The notes beneath the pieces were generated by a model. It made no database searches. It had not been told where the DNA came from and saw only the letters and a program-made list of their open reading frames with translations. From Azospirillum fermentarium (GTDB lineage Bacteria > Pseudomonadota > Alphaproteobacteria > Azospirillales > Azospirillaceae), in assembly GCF_025961205.1 (NCBI RefSeq), contig NZ_JAOQNH010000003.1, positions 62,001 to 126,000 of the forward strand: a DNA stretch of 64,000 nt. The letters are read 5' to 3'. This document shows positions 9,047 to 17,200 of this stretch, piece by piece; the stretch's first letter is position 1, and each line of letters opens with the position of its first letter. The translations under genes were made by a program, and so were the position numbers.

Positions 9047-10719
9047 TGCGCCGTCCCCTTTCCCTCATCGCGGCGGGCGTTGCCGCAGCACCCGCCGCCG
9101 CCTGGGCCGCGGGTGCGCTGGACGGGCCGGTGACCAAGCAGGCCACCAACGTCACCGCCATTATCATGTTCTTCGCCTTTGTCCTGGCCACGCTGGGGCT
9201 GACGTGGTGGGCGGCGCGGCGCACGCGCTCGGCGTCCGACTTCTACACCGCGGGCGGCGGCATCACCGGGTTCCAGAACGGTCTGGCCATTGCCGGCGAC
9301 TATATGTCGGCGGCGTCGTTCCTGGGCATCGTGGCGCTGGTCTACACCTCGGGCTACGACGGGCTGATCTATTCGGTGGGGGTGCTGGCCGGCTGGCCGC
9401 TCATCCTGTTCCTGATCGCCGAACCGCTGCGCAACCTGGGGCGCTTTTCCTTTGTCGATGTGCTGTCCCAGCGGCTGACCGAGCGGCCCATCCGGCTGTT
9501 CGCCGCGTGCAGCTCGCTGACGGTGGTGGCCTTTTACCTGATCGCCCAGATGGTGGGGGCGGGGCAGTTGATCCAACTGCTGTTCGGGCTGGATTACATG
9601 TACGCGGTGGTGCTGGTGGGGGTTCTGATGATCCTCTACGTCACCTTCGGCGGCATGCTCGCCACCACCTGGGTGCAGATCACCAAGGCGATCCTGCTGC
9701 TGCTGGGCGCCACCTTCATGGCGGTCAGCGTGCTGATGGCCTTCGGCTTCAGCCTGGACGCCCTGTTCGCCCGCGCCATCGAGATCAAGGGCAGTGCGCG
9801 CATCATGATGCCCGGCAATTTCGTGAAAGACCCGTGGCAAACGGTGTCGCTGGGGCTGGCGCTGATGTTCGGCACCGCCGGGCTGCCGCACATCATGATG
9901 CGGTTCTTCACCGTGGCCGACCAGCAGGCGGCGCGGCAGTCGGTGTTCGTCGCCACCGGCTTCATCGGCTATTTCTACATCCTGACCTTCATCATCGGCT
10001 TCGGCGCCATCGTGATGATCGCCGGCAACGACACCTATCTGGTGCGCAACGCCGAGGGCGTGGTCACGGGCCTGCGCGGCGGCGGCAACATGGCGGCCAT
10101 CCATCTGGCCCACGCCATCGGCGGCGATTTGTTCCTGGGCTTCATCTCGGCGGTGGCCTTCGCCACCATCCTGGCGGTGGTGTCGGGTCTGACGCTGTCG
10201 GGGGCGACCACGGTGTCGTACGACCTCTATTCCCGCCTGATCCGCAAGGGCCGGGCGAACGAGCAGGCCGAGATGCGGGTGTCGCGCATCGCCACCATCA
10301 CGCTGGGCATCGTGGCGGTGGGGCTGGGCATCCTGTTCGAGAAGCAGAACATCGCCTTCATGGTCGGTCTGGCCTTCGCCATCGCGGCCAGCGCCAATTT
10401 CCCCGTGCTGATCCTGTCCATGTTCTGGCGCGGGCTGACCACCCGCGGGGCGGTGGCGGGGGGAACCGCCGGGCTGATCACCGCCGTGGGGCTGACCATC
10501 CTGGGGCCGGGGATCTGGGTGAAGGTGCTGGGCTTCGCCACGCCGGTCATCGCGTGGGACACGCCGGCGCTGATCTCCATGCCGGTGGCCTTCGCCGTCA
10601 TCTGGCTGGTGTCGCGGCTGGACGGCAGCGTGGACCGCGCGGCGGCGGGGGAGGTGTTCGAGGACCAGTTCGTGCGGTCGCAGACCGGCATCGGTGTGGC
10701 GGCGGCCCAATCCCACTGA
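9046..10719 (+). CDS. actP: cation/acetate symporter, ActP-like (solute:sodium symporter family)
   Basis: A 557-residue permease with an N-terminal signal-like helix ending in AWAAG and about 13 further transmembrane segments. Family signatures are [28 protein letters not shown] read in overlapping parts (residues about 65-95), [10 protein letters not shown], and the core [17 protein letters not shown] region. Length matches E. coli ActP (549 aa), which imports acetate and related short-chain monocarboxylates. The start is the ATG at 9046 that overlaps the DUF485 stop; upstream in-frame codons belong to other frames of the receptor gene. A strong terminator follows. Confidence 0.9.
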   Translation: MRRPLSLIAAGVAAAPAAAWAAGALDGPVTKQATNVTAIIMFFAFVLATLGLTWWAARRTRSASDFYTAGGGITGFQNGLAIAGDYMSAASFLGIVALVYTSGYDGLIYSVGVLAGWPLILFLIAEPLRNLGRFSFVDVLSQRLTERPIRLFAACSSLTVVAFYLIAQMVGAGQLIQLLFGLDYMYAVVLVGVLMILYVTFGGMLATTWVQITKAILLLLGATFMAVSVLMAFGFSLDALFARAIEIKGSARIMMPGNFVKDPWQTVSLGLALMFGTAGLPHIMMRFFTVADQQAARQSVFVATGFIGYFYILTFIIGFGAIVMIAGNDTYLVRNAEGVVTGLRGGGNMAAIHLAHAIGGDLFLGFISAVAFATILAVVSGLTLSGATTVSYDLYSRLIRKGRANEQAEMRVSRIATITLGIVAVGLGILFEKQNIAFMVGLAFAIAASANFPVLILSMFWRGLTTRGAVAGGTAGLITAVGLTILGPGIWVKVLGFATPVIAWDTPALISMPVAFAVIWLVSRLDGSVDRAAAGEVFEDQFVRSQTGIGVAAAQSH

Positions 10720-10738
10720 CGGACCCAAGACAGGAAAG

Positions 10739-10768
10739 CGCCGCCGGACCCGTCCGGCGGCGTTTTTT
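10739..10768 (+). terminator. intrinsic terminator after actP
   Basis: A perfect 11-bp stem (CGCCGCCGGAC/GTCCGGCGGCG) with a 2-nt turn runs from 10739 to 10762 and is followed directly by six T residues. It lies 20 nt after the actP stop and marks the boundary with the phage-derived segment. Its T-run touches the stop codon of the leftward small gene. Confidence 0.92.
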
Positions 10769-10989
10769 CATGGCGGCGCCGTTTCCCGGCCCGTACGGGC
10801 GGCAGGAACGGCGGGCGTGAAGGGGGTGTCGCCGCCGTCGCCGAACCCATGCCCGGCATCGGAGCCGTCACCGTAGCAGTAGCCATAGCCATAGCCGTAG
10901 CCCGTGTCGGAGCCGTCGCCGAACCCGTCGCCGTCGCCATAGCCGCCGCCGGGCAGGCCGTGGGCCGATCCGCTGAGCAGGGACGCCAT
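10768..10989 (-). CDS. small Gly/Tyr/Asp-rich protein
   Basis: A 73-residue frame starting at the ATG at 10989, only 2 nt after the stop of the preceding leftward gene. Its middle is a run of GYGDGDGFGDGSD- and GYGYGY-like units encoded by imperfect 6-bp repeats; the C-terminus is Pro/Ala-rich. Close coupling to the upstream gene and a clear start support translation, but the low-complexity sequence gives no function. Such Gly-Tyr-Asp repeats occur in small proteins near phage tail and lysis modules. The repeat DNA could instead have opened this frame by chance. Confidence 0.45.
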   Translation of the reverse strand: MASLLSGSAHGLPGGGYGDGDGFGDGSDTGYGYGYGYCYGDGSDAGHGFGDGGDTPFTPAVPAARTGRETAPP

Positions 10990-10991
10990 GG

Positions 10992-11273
10992 TCAGCGGCC
11001 CTGGACGGGGGCGGCGGCCCACGCGGCGGCGGCGGCATCGGTCACGCCGAAGACGGCGGTCACGCCTTCCAGAATGACCGACGGCGCCGTGGCGCTGATG
11101 CGGCAGCGCCCGGTCGGGCCGATGTCGGCCAGCCCGAACACCCCGCCGACGTCTTCCGACCAGTACAGGCACATCCGCGCGTTGGTGAGAACGATGGGCC
11201 GGGCCGCCACGTTTTCCGTCGTGCCAAAGACGACCCCGCGTTTGTCGGTGCAGACGACGACGTTGGTGCTCAT
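10992..11273 (-). CDS. phage-associated small protein of unknown function (DUF6948-like)
   Basis: A 93-residue protein beginning MSTNVVVCTDKRGVVFGT at the ATG at 11273; the frame is open further upstream but without likeness to this family. The core has NARMCLYWSEDVGGVFGLA and a repeated VILEGVTAVFGVT element. The pattern resembles small conserved proteins encoded near tail and lysis genes of phages and prophages in alphaproteobacteria. Its biochemical role is unknown. It is followed at 2 nt by the Gly/Tyr-rich gene, and its upstream region carries two copies of the operator-like dyad. Confidence 0.7.
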   Translation of the reverse strand: MSTNVVVCTDKRGVVFGTTENVAARPIVLTNARMCLYWSEDVGGVFGLADIGPTGRCRISATAPSVILEGVTAVFGVTDAAAAAWAAAPVQGR

Positions 11274-11365
11274 GTTCCTTGCCCCATGCTCTGCCGGCGT
11301 GGTGCGGTCCGTGGCGCGGGATGGTGATCTCCGGGGAACGGCCGCGTTTCCACGAAAGACTGTAA

Positions 11366-11412
11366 TGCGGTTAAAAAACCGCGTCAACAGAAAATGCGGC
11401 TTTTTTACCGCA
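11366..11412. promoter_or_regulatory. two operator-like dyads upstream of the small phage genes
   Basis: Two related 18-bp dyads lie at 11366-11383 (TGCGGTTAAAAAACCGCG) and 11395-11412 (TGCGGCTTTTTTACCGCA), with centres 29 bp apart, close to three helical turns. A third, perfect copy occurs at 12040-12057 in front of the regulator gene at 11632-12003. Spacing, dyad symmetry and location support operators for that regulator. The surrounding 11274-11522 gap shows no convincing gene. Confidence 0.65.
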
Positions 11413-11522
11413 TTGGCGCCGCTGGGCGCCGGGGCGTGCGGGCGGTGTCCTGGCATGCCACGCTTGCGTTATTATGATTTTGTTCCTATTATGGTTGCGG
11501 TTCCGGATGGCGGGAGGGTACG

Positions 11523-11738
11523 ATGACGGGCGTGCTGTGGGATGCGGGCACCATTCCCGACGAAGCGTGGGAAATGCTCCGCCTGCTTGATGTCTTGCCG
11601 GATGGCGTCCGGCGCAGGGCGCTGAGGGATCTCAGCCTGCACGCTTCTTGCGTGCGCGTGCGGCGTCGGCGAGCGCCCGCAATTCCTCAAGAAAACTTTC
11701 CTTCTGGCTGGGGGGGAGTTCGTCGAGGTCCGCGATAG
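11523..11738 (+). CDS. possible small protein (doubtful)
   Basis: A 71-codon frame with an ATG at 11523 preceded by GGGAGGG. The first 36 residues (GTIPDEAWEMLRLLDVLPDG and following) look protein-like, but the remainder is Arg/Pro-rich and lies antisense to the last 107 nt of the regulator gene. It may be a short phage gene that truly overlaps its neighbour, or the N-terminal part of a broken one. No family is recognised. Confidence 0.3.
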   Translation: MTGVLWDAGTIPDEAWEMLRLLDVLPDGVRRRALRDLSLHASCVRVRRRRAPAIPQENFPSGWGGVRRGPR

Positions 11739-12003
11739 CCTTCAGCTTCCAGTCTTCCATGCCGCTTGGGTGCGGAGCCGGCTTGGGCAGGGGGGTGTCG
11801 AAGCCGTCGGCGAAGAAGCTCGGCGGAACCTGCAGAACCTCGGCCAGCTTCAGCAGGTTGTCGCCGCGCGGAATCTTCACCATGCCGCGCTGGATGTTCC
11901 GTATGAAATCACGGTGCTTCCCCGCCAGGATGGAAGCCCCATTCGGCGTCAGGCCGATTTCGGCCAGGCGGTCGGTGATCCGTTCCGAGAGCGGTTTCGT
12001 CAT
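11632..12003 (-). CDS. Cro/C1-type helix-turn-helix regulator (phage repressor-like)
   Basis: A 123-residue DNA-binding protein with an N-terminal helix-turn-helix of the Cro/C1 type (ITDRLAEIGLTPNGASILAG ... FIRNIQRGMVKIPRGDNLLK, about residues 7-50), then LAEVLQVPPSFFADG and a charged C-terminal helix. It lacks the S24 peptidase domain of RecA-cleaved repressors, so control would not be by self-cleavage. The ATG at 12003 is preferred; an in-frame ATG at 12021 would add six residues. A perfect dyad 37 bp upstream and two more at the neighbouring promoter suggest that it represses itself and the small-gene unit. Confidence 0.8.
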   Translation of the reverse strand: MTKPLSERITDRLAEIGLTPNGASILAGKHRDFIRNIQRGMVKIPRGDNLLKLAEVLQVPPSFFADGFDTPLPKPAPHPSGMEDWKLKAIADLDELPPSQKESFLEELRALADAARARKKRAG

Positions 12004-12039
12004 GCGCGCTATAATGCCCATCCTGCATCATGCGGTTAA

Positions 12040-12057
12040 TGCGGTATTTTTACCGCA
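12040..12057. promoter_or_regulatory. perfect operator-like dyad in front of the regulator gene
   Basis: TGCGGTATTTTTACCGCA is a perfect 18-bp dyad (7-bp arms, TTTT centre). An additional half-site TGCGGTTA lies at 12031-12038. It sits between the leftward regulator and the rightward small gene, so it could control both. A TATAAT sequence on the + strand at 12010-12015 may be part of a promoter but has no clear -35 partner. Confidence 0.7.
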
Positions 12058-12241
12058 ACTCCTTTGGCAAGGACACCACAAAATGGGGCGCGCATCGGCT
12101 TTGGGCGCCGGGGGCCGGCCTTTGAAAGAGGCTGATCCTGTTCATGATGACCCGCGGGCGTTTCTGTGCAAATCAGAACACGCACGTGACGGCCCCCGGA
12201 AACGTTGGCGGCGGCCCATCATCGGCGACGAGGCATGGTGC

Positions 12242-12601
12242 ATGGAGCATGACGACAAGACCGGAAACCCGCCGCCCGGTCCGGCGCGACCGCACGCCGA
12301 TGCGGCTTTGCTGGCCCTTGGCCGTGCGTTCGACGCGGCGTGGGCGGCCGAGCGGGCATTGCCCGGCAACACCCCCGATGCAACGGCCGATGCCGCCCAT
12401 GGGGCGGTCCGGCGGATCGTGGAGCGTATTCTCGTCCACCCCGCGGCCACGGTGGACGGGCTGGCGGTAAAGGCGCGCGTGCTCCTCTGGTGCGGGTACC
12501 AGAGCCATGAGGTCGGGCCGGATCTGTTCGGGGATACCCTTGACCTGCGCATTGCCGGCGCGGTTCTCCGCGACCTTCTGCACCTGAACGGTGCCGGATG
12601 A
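12242..12601 (+). CDS. hypothetical protein
   Basis: A 119-residue acidic protein starting MEHDDKTGNPPPG at the ATG at 12242. An earlier in-frame ATG at 12083 would add 53 residues of Arg-rich, unlikely sequence. It has an Ala-rich helical body (DAALLALGRAFDAAWAAERA) and a conserved-looking C-terminal half (IVERILVHPAATVDGLAVKA, LWCGYQSHEVGPDLF). I do not recognise a family with a known function. It is transcribed away from the regulator and toward the lysis genes, which run the other way; a bidirectional hairpin separates them. Confidence 0.6.
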   Translation: MEHDDKTGNPPPGPARPHADAALLALGRAFDAAWAAERALPGNTPDATADAAHGAVRRIVERILVHPAATVDGLAVKARVLLWCGYQSHEVGPDLFGDTLDLRIAGAVLRDLLHLNGAG

Positions 12602-12621
12602 CGGCGGGGGGCCGGTTCCCG

Positions 12622-12668
12622 GTCCCGTGCCCCGTCCCGGATGCCGGGACGGGGCGATGGTACGGGAC
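12622..12668. terminator. bidirectional hairpin between convergent genes
   Basis: A perfect 11-bp stem CCCCGTCCCGG/CCGGGACGGGG with an ATG loop (12630-12654) is flanked by a further GTCCCGT/ACGGGAC pair (12622-12628 and 12662-12668). It lies exactly between two converging genes. There is no long T-run on either side, so it may act by structure or with Rho. Confidence 0.6.
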
Positions 12669-12677
12669 GCCGGTGCG

Positions 12678-13238
12678 TTACCGTTTTCCCGGCAAGGGGA
12701 TGGGCAGGTGGTCGAGCAGCGACCCGCCCGCCGCTCCCTTTTCCTCGGACCGTTTCCAGACGTAGACGCCCAGAACGCTGAGCCCGATCGCCCACATGAA
12801 GGTCAGGCCGGCGATGGATTCGATGATGCGGGCGGCCTCCGCCGGGGTCTTGACGATGGCCCATGTGATGGCGGCCATCTGCGCCGCCCAGGTCATGGCC
12901 ATGACGTAGCCGAACGTCGGGCGCATCCGGCGGACATAGGCGTCTTCGGACGCGGCCTCCAGCCGGCTGGTTTCGTTGACGGCGCCCAGACGCCGGGTTT
13001 CCTCCTGCACCAGGGTCTTTTCATAATCGAGCAGCGCTTCCTGAAGCCTGGCGGCGGCTTCGGGGCTGGCCCGCAACGCGTCCATCAGCCGGGACGGATC
13101 GGATTCGCCCGCCGCGGCGGTGGCGTGCCCGACGATGCCCTGGGCGATGGTCTCGGCCTTGGGGCCGGCGACGCGGCCCACGAGGCTGGGGACGAATTCG
13201 GCGGCGAGGCTGATGGCAAGCGGAATGAGCGGCAGCAT
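12678..13238 (-). CDS. holin of the 3TM phage/GTA type
   Basis: A 186-residue membrane protein starting MLPLIPLAISLAAEF at the ATG at 13238. It has an N-terminal hydrophobic segment (residues 2-20) and two adjacent membrane helices near the C-terminus (about 120-138 and 148-168), with an acidic/Arg-rich helical middle (LQEALLDYEKTLVQEETRR, ASEDAYVRRMRPTFG). This layout is that of the 3TM holins found in phages and in gene-transfer-agent release modules, which permeabilise the inner membrane so that the endolysin can act. It is 10 nt downstream of the endolysin gene in the same transcript. Confidence 0.8.
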   Translation of the reverse strand: MLPLIPLAISLAAEFVPSLVGRVAGPKAETIAQGIVGHATAAAGESDPSRLMDALRASPEAAARLQEALLDYEKTLVQEETRRLGAVNETSRLEAASEDAYVRRMRPTFGYVMAMTWAAQMAAITWAIVKTPAEAARIIESIAGLTFMWAIGLSVLGVYVWKRSEEKGAAGGSLLDHLPIPLPGKR

Positions 13239-13248
13239 GGCGGCCTCA

Positions 13249-13740
13249 TCACAGCAAAGAGGAGGAGAGGGCGGCACCGCTGTCCTGCCCCCCGGCGGTG
13301 CTGCCGCGCTGGAACAGGGCAGCCTCGGCGGCGCGGCGCTTCTTCAGGCCCGGCAGGTCCGTCAGGGTGCCGTTGACGCGGGCCTTGGTCCAGCGGCCGA
13401 ACTGCGCCGCCGCCCCGGCGCGGTCGCCGGCGTTCAGCAGGCGCAGCAGTGTGGAGCCGGCCAGCGCGCCGGTGTTGAACTGAAAGCTTGCCAGCGCGCC
13501 GCGCTCTTCGGGGTTGAGAGGGACGGTGACGCAGCGGTCAACCGCGGCGGCGGCCTGCGCCAGATCCTCGGCCAGCCAGACCGCCGCCTGCCGTTCGGTG
13601 CAGGCCATGCCGGCGGTGACGCCGCGGGTGTGCCCGTACCCGATGGTCCACACCCCTGCCGGGCAACGGTAGGCTTGGGTGCGCAGGCCCTCGTAATATT
13701 TTACGAGGTCGATGGCGTGGCTGCAAACGGGGGTGGTCAT
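13249..13740 (-). CDS. phage endolysin, GH24 (T4-type) lysozyme
   Basis: A 163-residue muramidase. The catalytic signature E17-x8-C26-x5-T32 is intact (KYYEGLRTQAYRCPAGVWTIGYGHT region), with Cys in place of Asp at the second position as in the lambdoid R-type/P21-like branch. FQFNTGALAGSTLLRLLN and WTKARVNG further mark the family. There is no clear N-terminal signal-anchor, so export probably depends on the neighbouring holin. It lies 3 nt after the coiled-coil protein gene and before the holin, forming a compact lysis cassette. Confidence 0.9.
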   Translation of the reverse strand: MTTPVCSHAIDLVKYYEGLRTQAYRCPAGVWTIGYGHTRGVTAGMACTERQAAVWLAEDLAQAAAAVDRCVTVPLNPEERGALASFQFNTGALAGSTLLRLLNAGDRAGAAAQFGRWTKARVNGTLTDLPGLKKRRAAEAALFQRGSTAGGQDSGAALSSSLL

Positions 13741-13743
13741 GCT

Positions 13744-14082
13744 CTACACTCCCAGGAATTTCTTGAGGATCACCGGCGCCACAAAGGACAGGGCGGTGCC
13801 GGCGATGGCGAAATAAACCCCGAACGTGATCAGCTTTTCGCTGCCGTCGCCGATCTTGCGGGTCAGGGCGTCCAGCTTCTGTTCGATGCGGGTTTCGTTG
13901 GCGATGACGCGGCGTTCCAGGGCGTCGAAGCGCGTTTCCAGGACGATCGTGCGTTCCCGGTTCTCGCCATGCTTTTCGATGGCGGTGCTGACACGCTCCA
14001 GCCATCGCTCAAGGCCGGCGAAACGGGCCTCGACATGATCTTTGAGCCCCTGCATGTCGTGCCCCACGGTGGTCTCCGCCAT
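13744..14082 (-). CDS. coiled-coil, C-terminally membrane-anchored protein (XhlA-like)
   Basis: A 112-residue protein starting MAETTVGHDMQGLKDHVEA at the ATG at 14082. Residues about 10-80 are a continuous amphipathic coiled coil (heptads of Leu/Val with Glu/Arg), followed by one membrane helix (FGVYFAIAGTALSFVAPVIL) and a short Lys-containing tail. The organisation resembles XhlA-type haemolysis/lysis proteins and phage spanin-like accessories next to holin and endolysin genes. The function is inferred from context only. An AGTCAT-type dyad lies about 60 bp upstream. Confidence 0.7.
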   Translation of the reverse strand: MAETTVGHDMQGLKDHVEARFAGLERWLERVSTAIEKHGENRERTIVLETRFDALERRVIANETRIEQKLDALTRKIGDGSEKLITFGVYFAIAGTALSFVAPVILKKFLGV

Positions 14083-14141
14083 GTTGGTGATGTCTCCGCG
14101 TTGCAGGGTGATGTGCCTGCGGGGTGGTTGGGTGTTTTGGT

Positions 14142-14155
14142 ATTCATCGATGACT
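14142..14155. promoter_or_regulatory. AGTCAT-type operator before the lysis cassette
   Basis: ATTCATCGATGACT matches the dyad AGTCAT-N2-ATGACT with one mismatch. It lies 60 bp upstream of the first lysis gene, in the position expected for an operator. The full dyad occurs before the tail-fibre gene. Confidence 0.5.
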
Positions 14156-14170
14156 GATAGTTGAGTGGGC

Positions 14171-14193
14171 AGGGCCGCCGGCCGGGCGGCCCT
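14171..14193 (-). terminator. hairpin after the LamG adhesin gene
   Basis: AGGGCCGCC/GGCGGCCCT forms a 9-bp stem with a 5-nt loop 25 bp downstream of the LamG gene's stop. No T-run follows on the leftward strand. It may reduce read-through from the tail genes into the lysis genes. Confidence 0.5.
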
Positions 14194-14218
14194 GATGCGT
14201 GTCACGGCTGCATCGCGT

Positions 14219-17200
14219 TCAGATGTAGTCGATCACGTGGTTGGCGTTCCCCGCCTTGACGCGGGTGAAGGTCAGCCCCTGCGTGCCGGACGCCTTTTTC
14301 CGCTTCACGGTGTAATCGGTGCCGGGAACCATCAGCGCGTATTCGTCCATGCCGATGGTGATGTTATCGACCATGGGGGCGTACGACGGGTTGGACGAGG
14401 ACATCAGGACAACGATGTTCAGGCTCGTCATCGCCGACACGTCCAGGGCCAGCAGGCCGGTCTGGAACTCCGCCCGGGAGTTGGCCACGCTGTCGAGCTG
14501 GGCCGCGGTGGCGGCGGTGGTCAGCGCCGAACCGTTCCATGTCATGGCATAGGCGGTGTCCACCCAGGCCGAGCCGTTCCACCGTTTCAGGGCCGAGCCG
14601 TACCCATCGGTGGAAATCAGGAATTTCATCGCCGTCCCCGGCGGCACGTACGCCGTCACCGCCCCGTTGTCGATGCTGGAGAAGGCCGACAGATCCAGCG
14701 CCGTCGCGCCCGGCTTGGTGGCGACCCAGTACGTGCCGGTCACGTACTGCTGACCATAGGGCAGCGTGGGAACGGCAATGGTGTCGCCGGTCCAGCCGCG
14801 GTCGGTGCCGTAGCTGTAGCGGATCTCGTCCATCCACCCGTACCAGCAATTGCTCCGGCTGGGGGCCCCGCCAATCGTCATGCGCAATGGGTAACCCGTG
14901 ATGGAATAGAGTGTCACGTTGCTCACGCTGCCGACACGGGTGCCGTCCCAATAGAGGAAGAGCGAACTGCCGGAACGGACGACGGCGCAGTGATGCCAGG
15001 CTTGCGAAACGGAGACGGGGGACGGGGTGTTGTATGTGGCGCCGGTTTTGCCGCTGGTTGAATAGCGCACGGTCAGCCTGTTATCGGACGCGAGTCCGAG
15101 CGCCCACTGAATGCCCCCGCCTTGCGCATCCCAGATTTCATAGCCGCCGCAGACATTCACGAATTCGCGGAAAGCCGGGATATAGTCGGTGCCGGGATGA
15201 ACAAAACATTCAAAAACCCAACTTCCCGTGGACCCATCGATATTCTGTGGATAAACATCCATAATGGACGATTGGCCGTTGCAGAGGAATGATGAAATTC
15301 CAAAATTTTTCTTCAAATTAGATGTGGTTATTTGTGCCCGGTCTGAGGTGAAGATTCTGTCCATGTTCGAGATCCAGATGCCATCCTTGACCGTCTTCAC
15401 GCCTGTATTGCCGATGAGCGTGGCATTTTTCGACAATTCCTTCGCCCATTTCTGACCAGTCGAGCCGGACGAGAAATCCCAGAACAGCGCGGTGTCATCG
15501 TCGGACGTCAGGGCGGCCGGCGTGAAGTTGACCGTGTAACGGGGCTTGCCGCGGGTGAGGCGGAACTGGCTGATGTGGCCGGTGAGCGAACCATCCGTGG
15601 ATGTCGTCCCCAGCCGCACCATGATATCGGTGGGGGACATTCCCAGCCACGCCTTCTTCATGAGGGGAGCGCCCGTTATTTTTCCGTTGATGTAAAGCGC
15701 ATACCCGCGCGGCTCGCGCACGAGGGCGACATGAACGTCCGCGCCGACGGTTGTGGGACCGGTCGGAAGGGTTTCGATCGTCGATCCATCGAAGATGGAA
15801 GCCTTCAGGCCCGTCACGTCACCGAGGACCGACCAGCTCCCTCCTCCTCCATTGGCGCCCCAGATGCCGAAAAGGATGTGGTTGTAATTCAGGGTGGTCA
15901 GTTTGGCCCAGCATTCGAAACAGAAATATTCGGTGTAGCTGGCATTGAGCGGAGTCGAATTCCCGTCACTGAGGAGGCATGCATAGCTCACGTAGTTGTT
16001 TTCGGAGAAGCTCAGCGCCGTGCTGGAACCGTTGATGGACGCCGGGGCGAGCGCCGCCGTACCGGTGTAGACCAGCGTCCGGATCGACGACGCGTTCGTC
16101 TGCGCGGTCCCATGGCTGCTTTCGGAGCTGTCCAACGTCACCTTGTCACCGTTGGCGCCGTTGAAATGCAGCAGCAGCACCGTGCGGTCGTCGGCGGTGT
16201 ACGGGGCCGTGGGCGGGGTGAAGCTGGACGTCCATTCGGCGACGCCGCGTTTCAGCCGCACCTCGTCCAGGCAGGCGTCCGTGGGGTAATTCCCACCGCC
16301 GCCGCTCCGGCCAATATAGAAGCGCCGCGGCGTGTCCCCCTGCATGTACAACGGCATGGTCCCGATGGCATAGGATCCTTTCTGAACACCGTTGGCGAAC
16401 CAGAAAATCGTGCCGCCGCTGCGCGTCACGGCGATGTGGTGCCATTCCCCCACGGCCAGAACGCCAAAGCCGGACCCGGCCGGAAGAGCGTTCACCGTGC
16501 CGTTTTGGTTTGTATAGAGTGTGAGAAGAAGATTGGTCGTTCCAGAGGCGAATACAAAGGCGACGTTGCCGTTGATGGGCCCGGAGACGCAGGCGATGTC
16601 GCCCAGTCCAACCGGGACGCTGTTTGGGCGCACCCAGAAGTCGAGGGTGAAATCCTCCCCGTCCAGGGCGAAGTCGCCATGGGGCTTGCCGTACGACACG
16701 ACCACGTCGGGGCGGGCGCCGCCGTTGATGCGCAGGCTGGAGGAGCCGAATTTGGCATAAGCGGTGGTGATCTCCGCATTGCCGCCCATGATGGCCACTT
16801 CATGCCCCGACCGGCTGTCGTCGCGGATGAACTGGTTGCCGTGACCGTCGTCGAAATGGAACAGGTGCACGGTGTCGGCATCGCGGACGTGCGGGGTGGT
16901 GTGCGGCATGAATGTGGCGGTGTAGCGCGCCACCTTGGAAACGCGGATCTCATCCATCCACCCGGTGAAGAACGGCGCGGCGGGGGACGACTCCCCGGCC
17001 GCCGCACCGATCACCATGGCCCGCGCGCCATAAGCGGTCGTGTCGGCGTAGGTTCCGGCGGACGTGCCGTTGACGTACAGCGTGGTGGTTCCGTTCTTTC
17101 GGGCAATGGCCCAATGGAACCATATATCGGCCGGGGGGGCGGTGGTGGAGATCCGGGCCGCCCCGTTGATCGACAGGGTGATGGTACCGGCACTCATGAA

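Noticed and set aside
10860..10960. Short repeats considered as a CRISPR array
   Set aside because: The units are 6-bp codon-level repeats inside a reading frame, without spacers of constant length.
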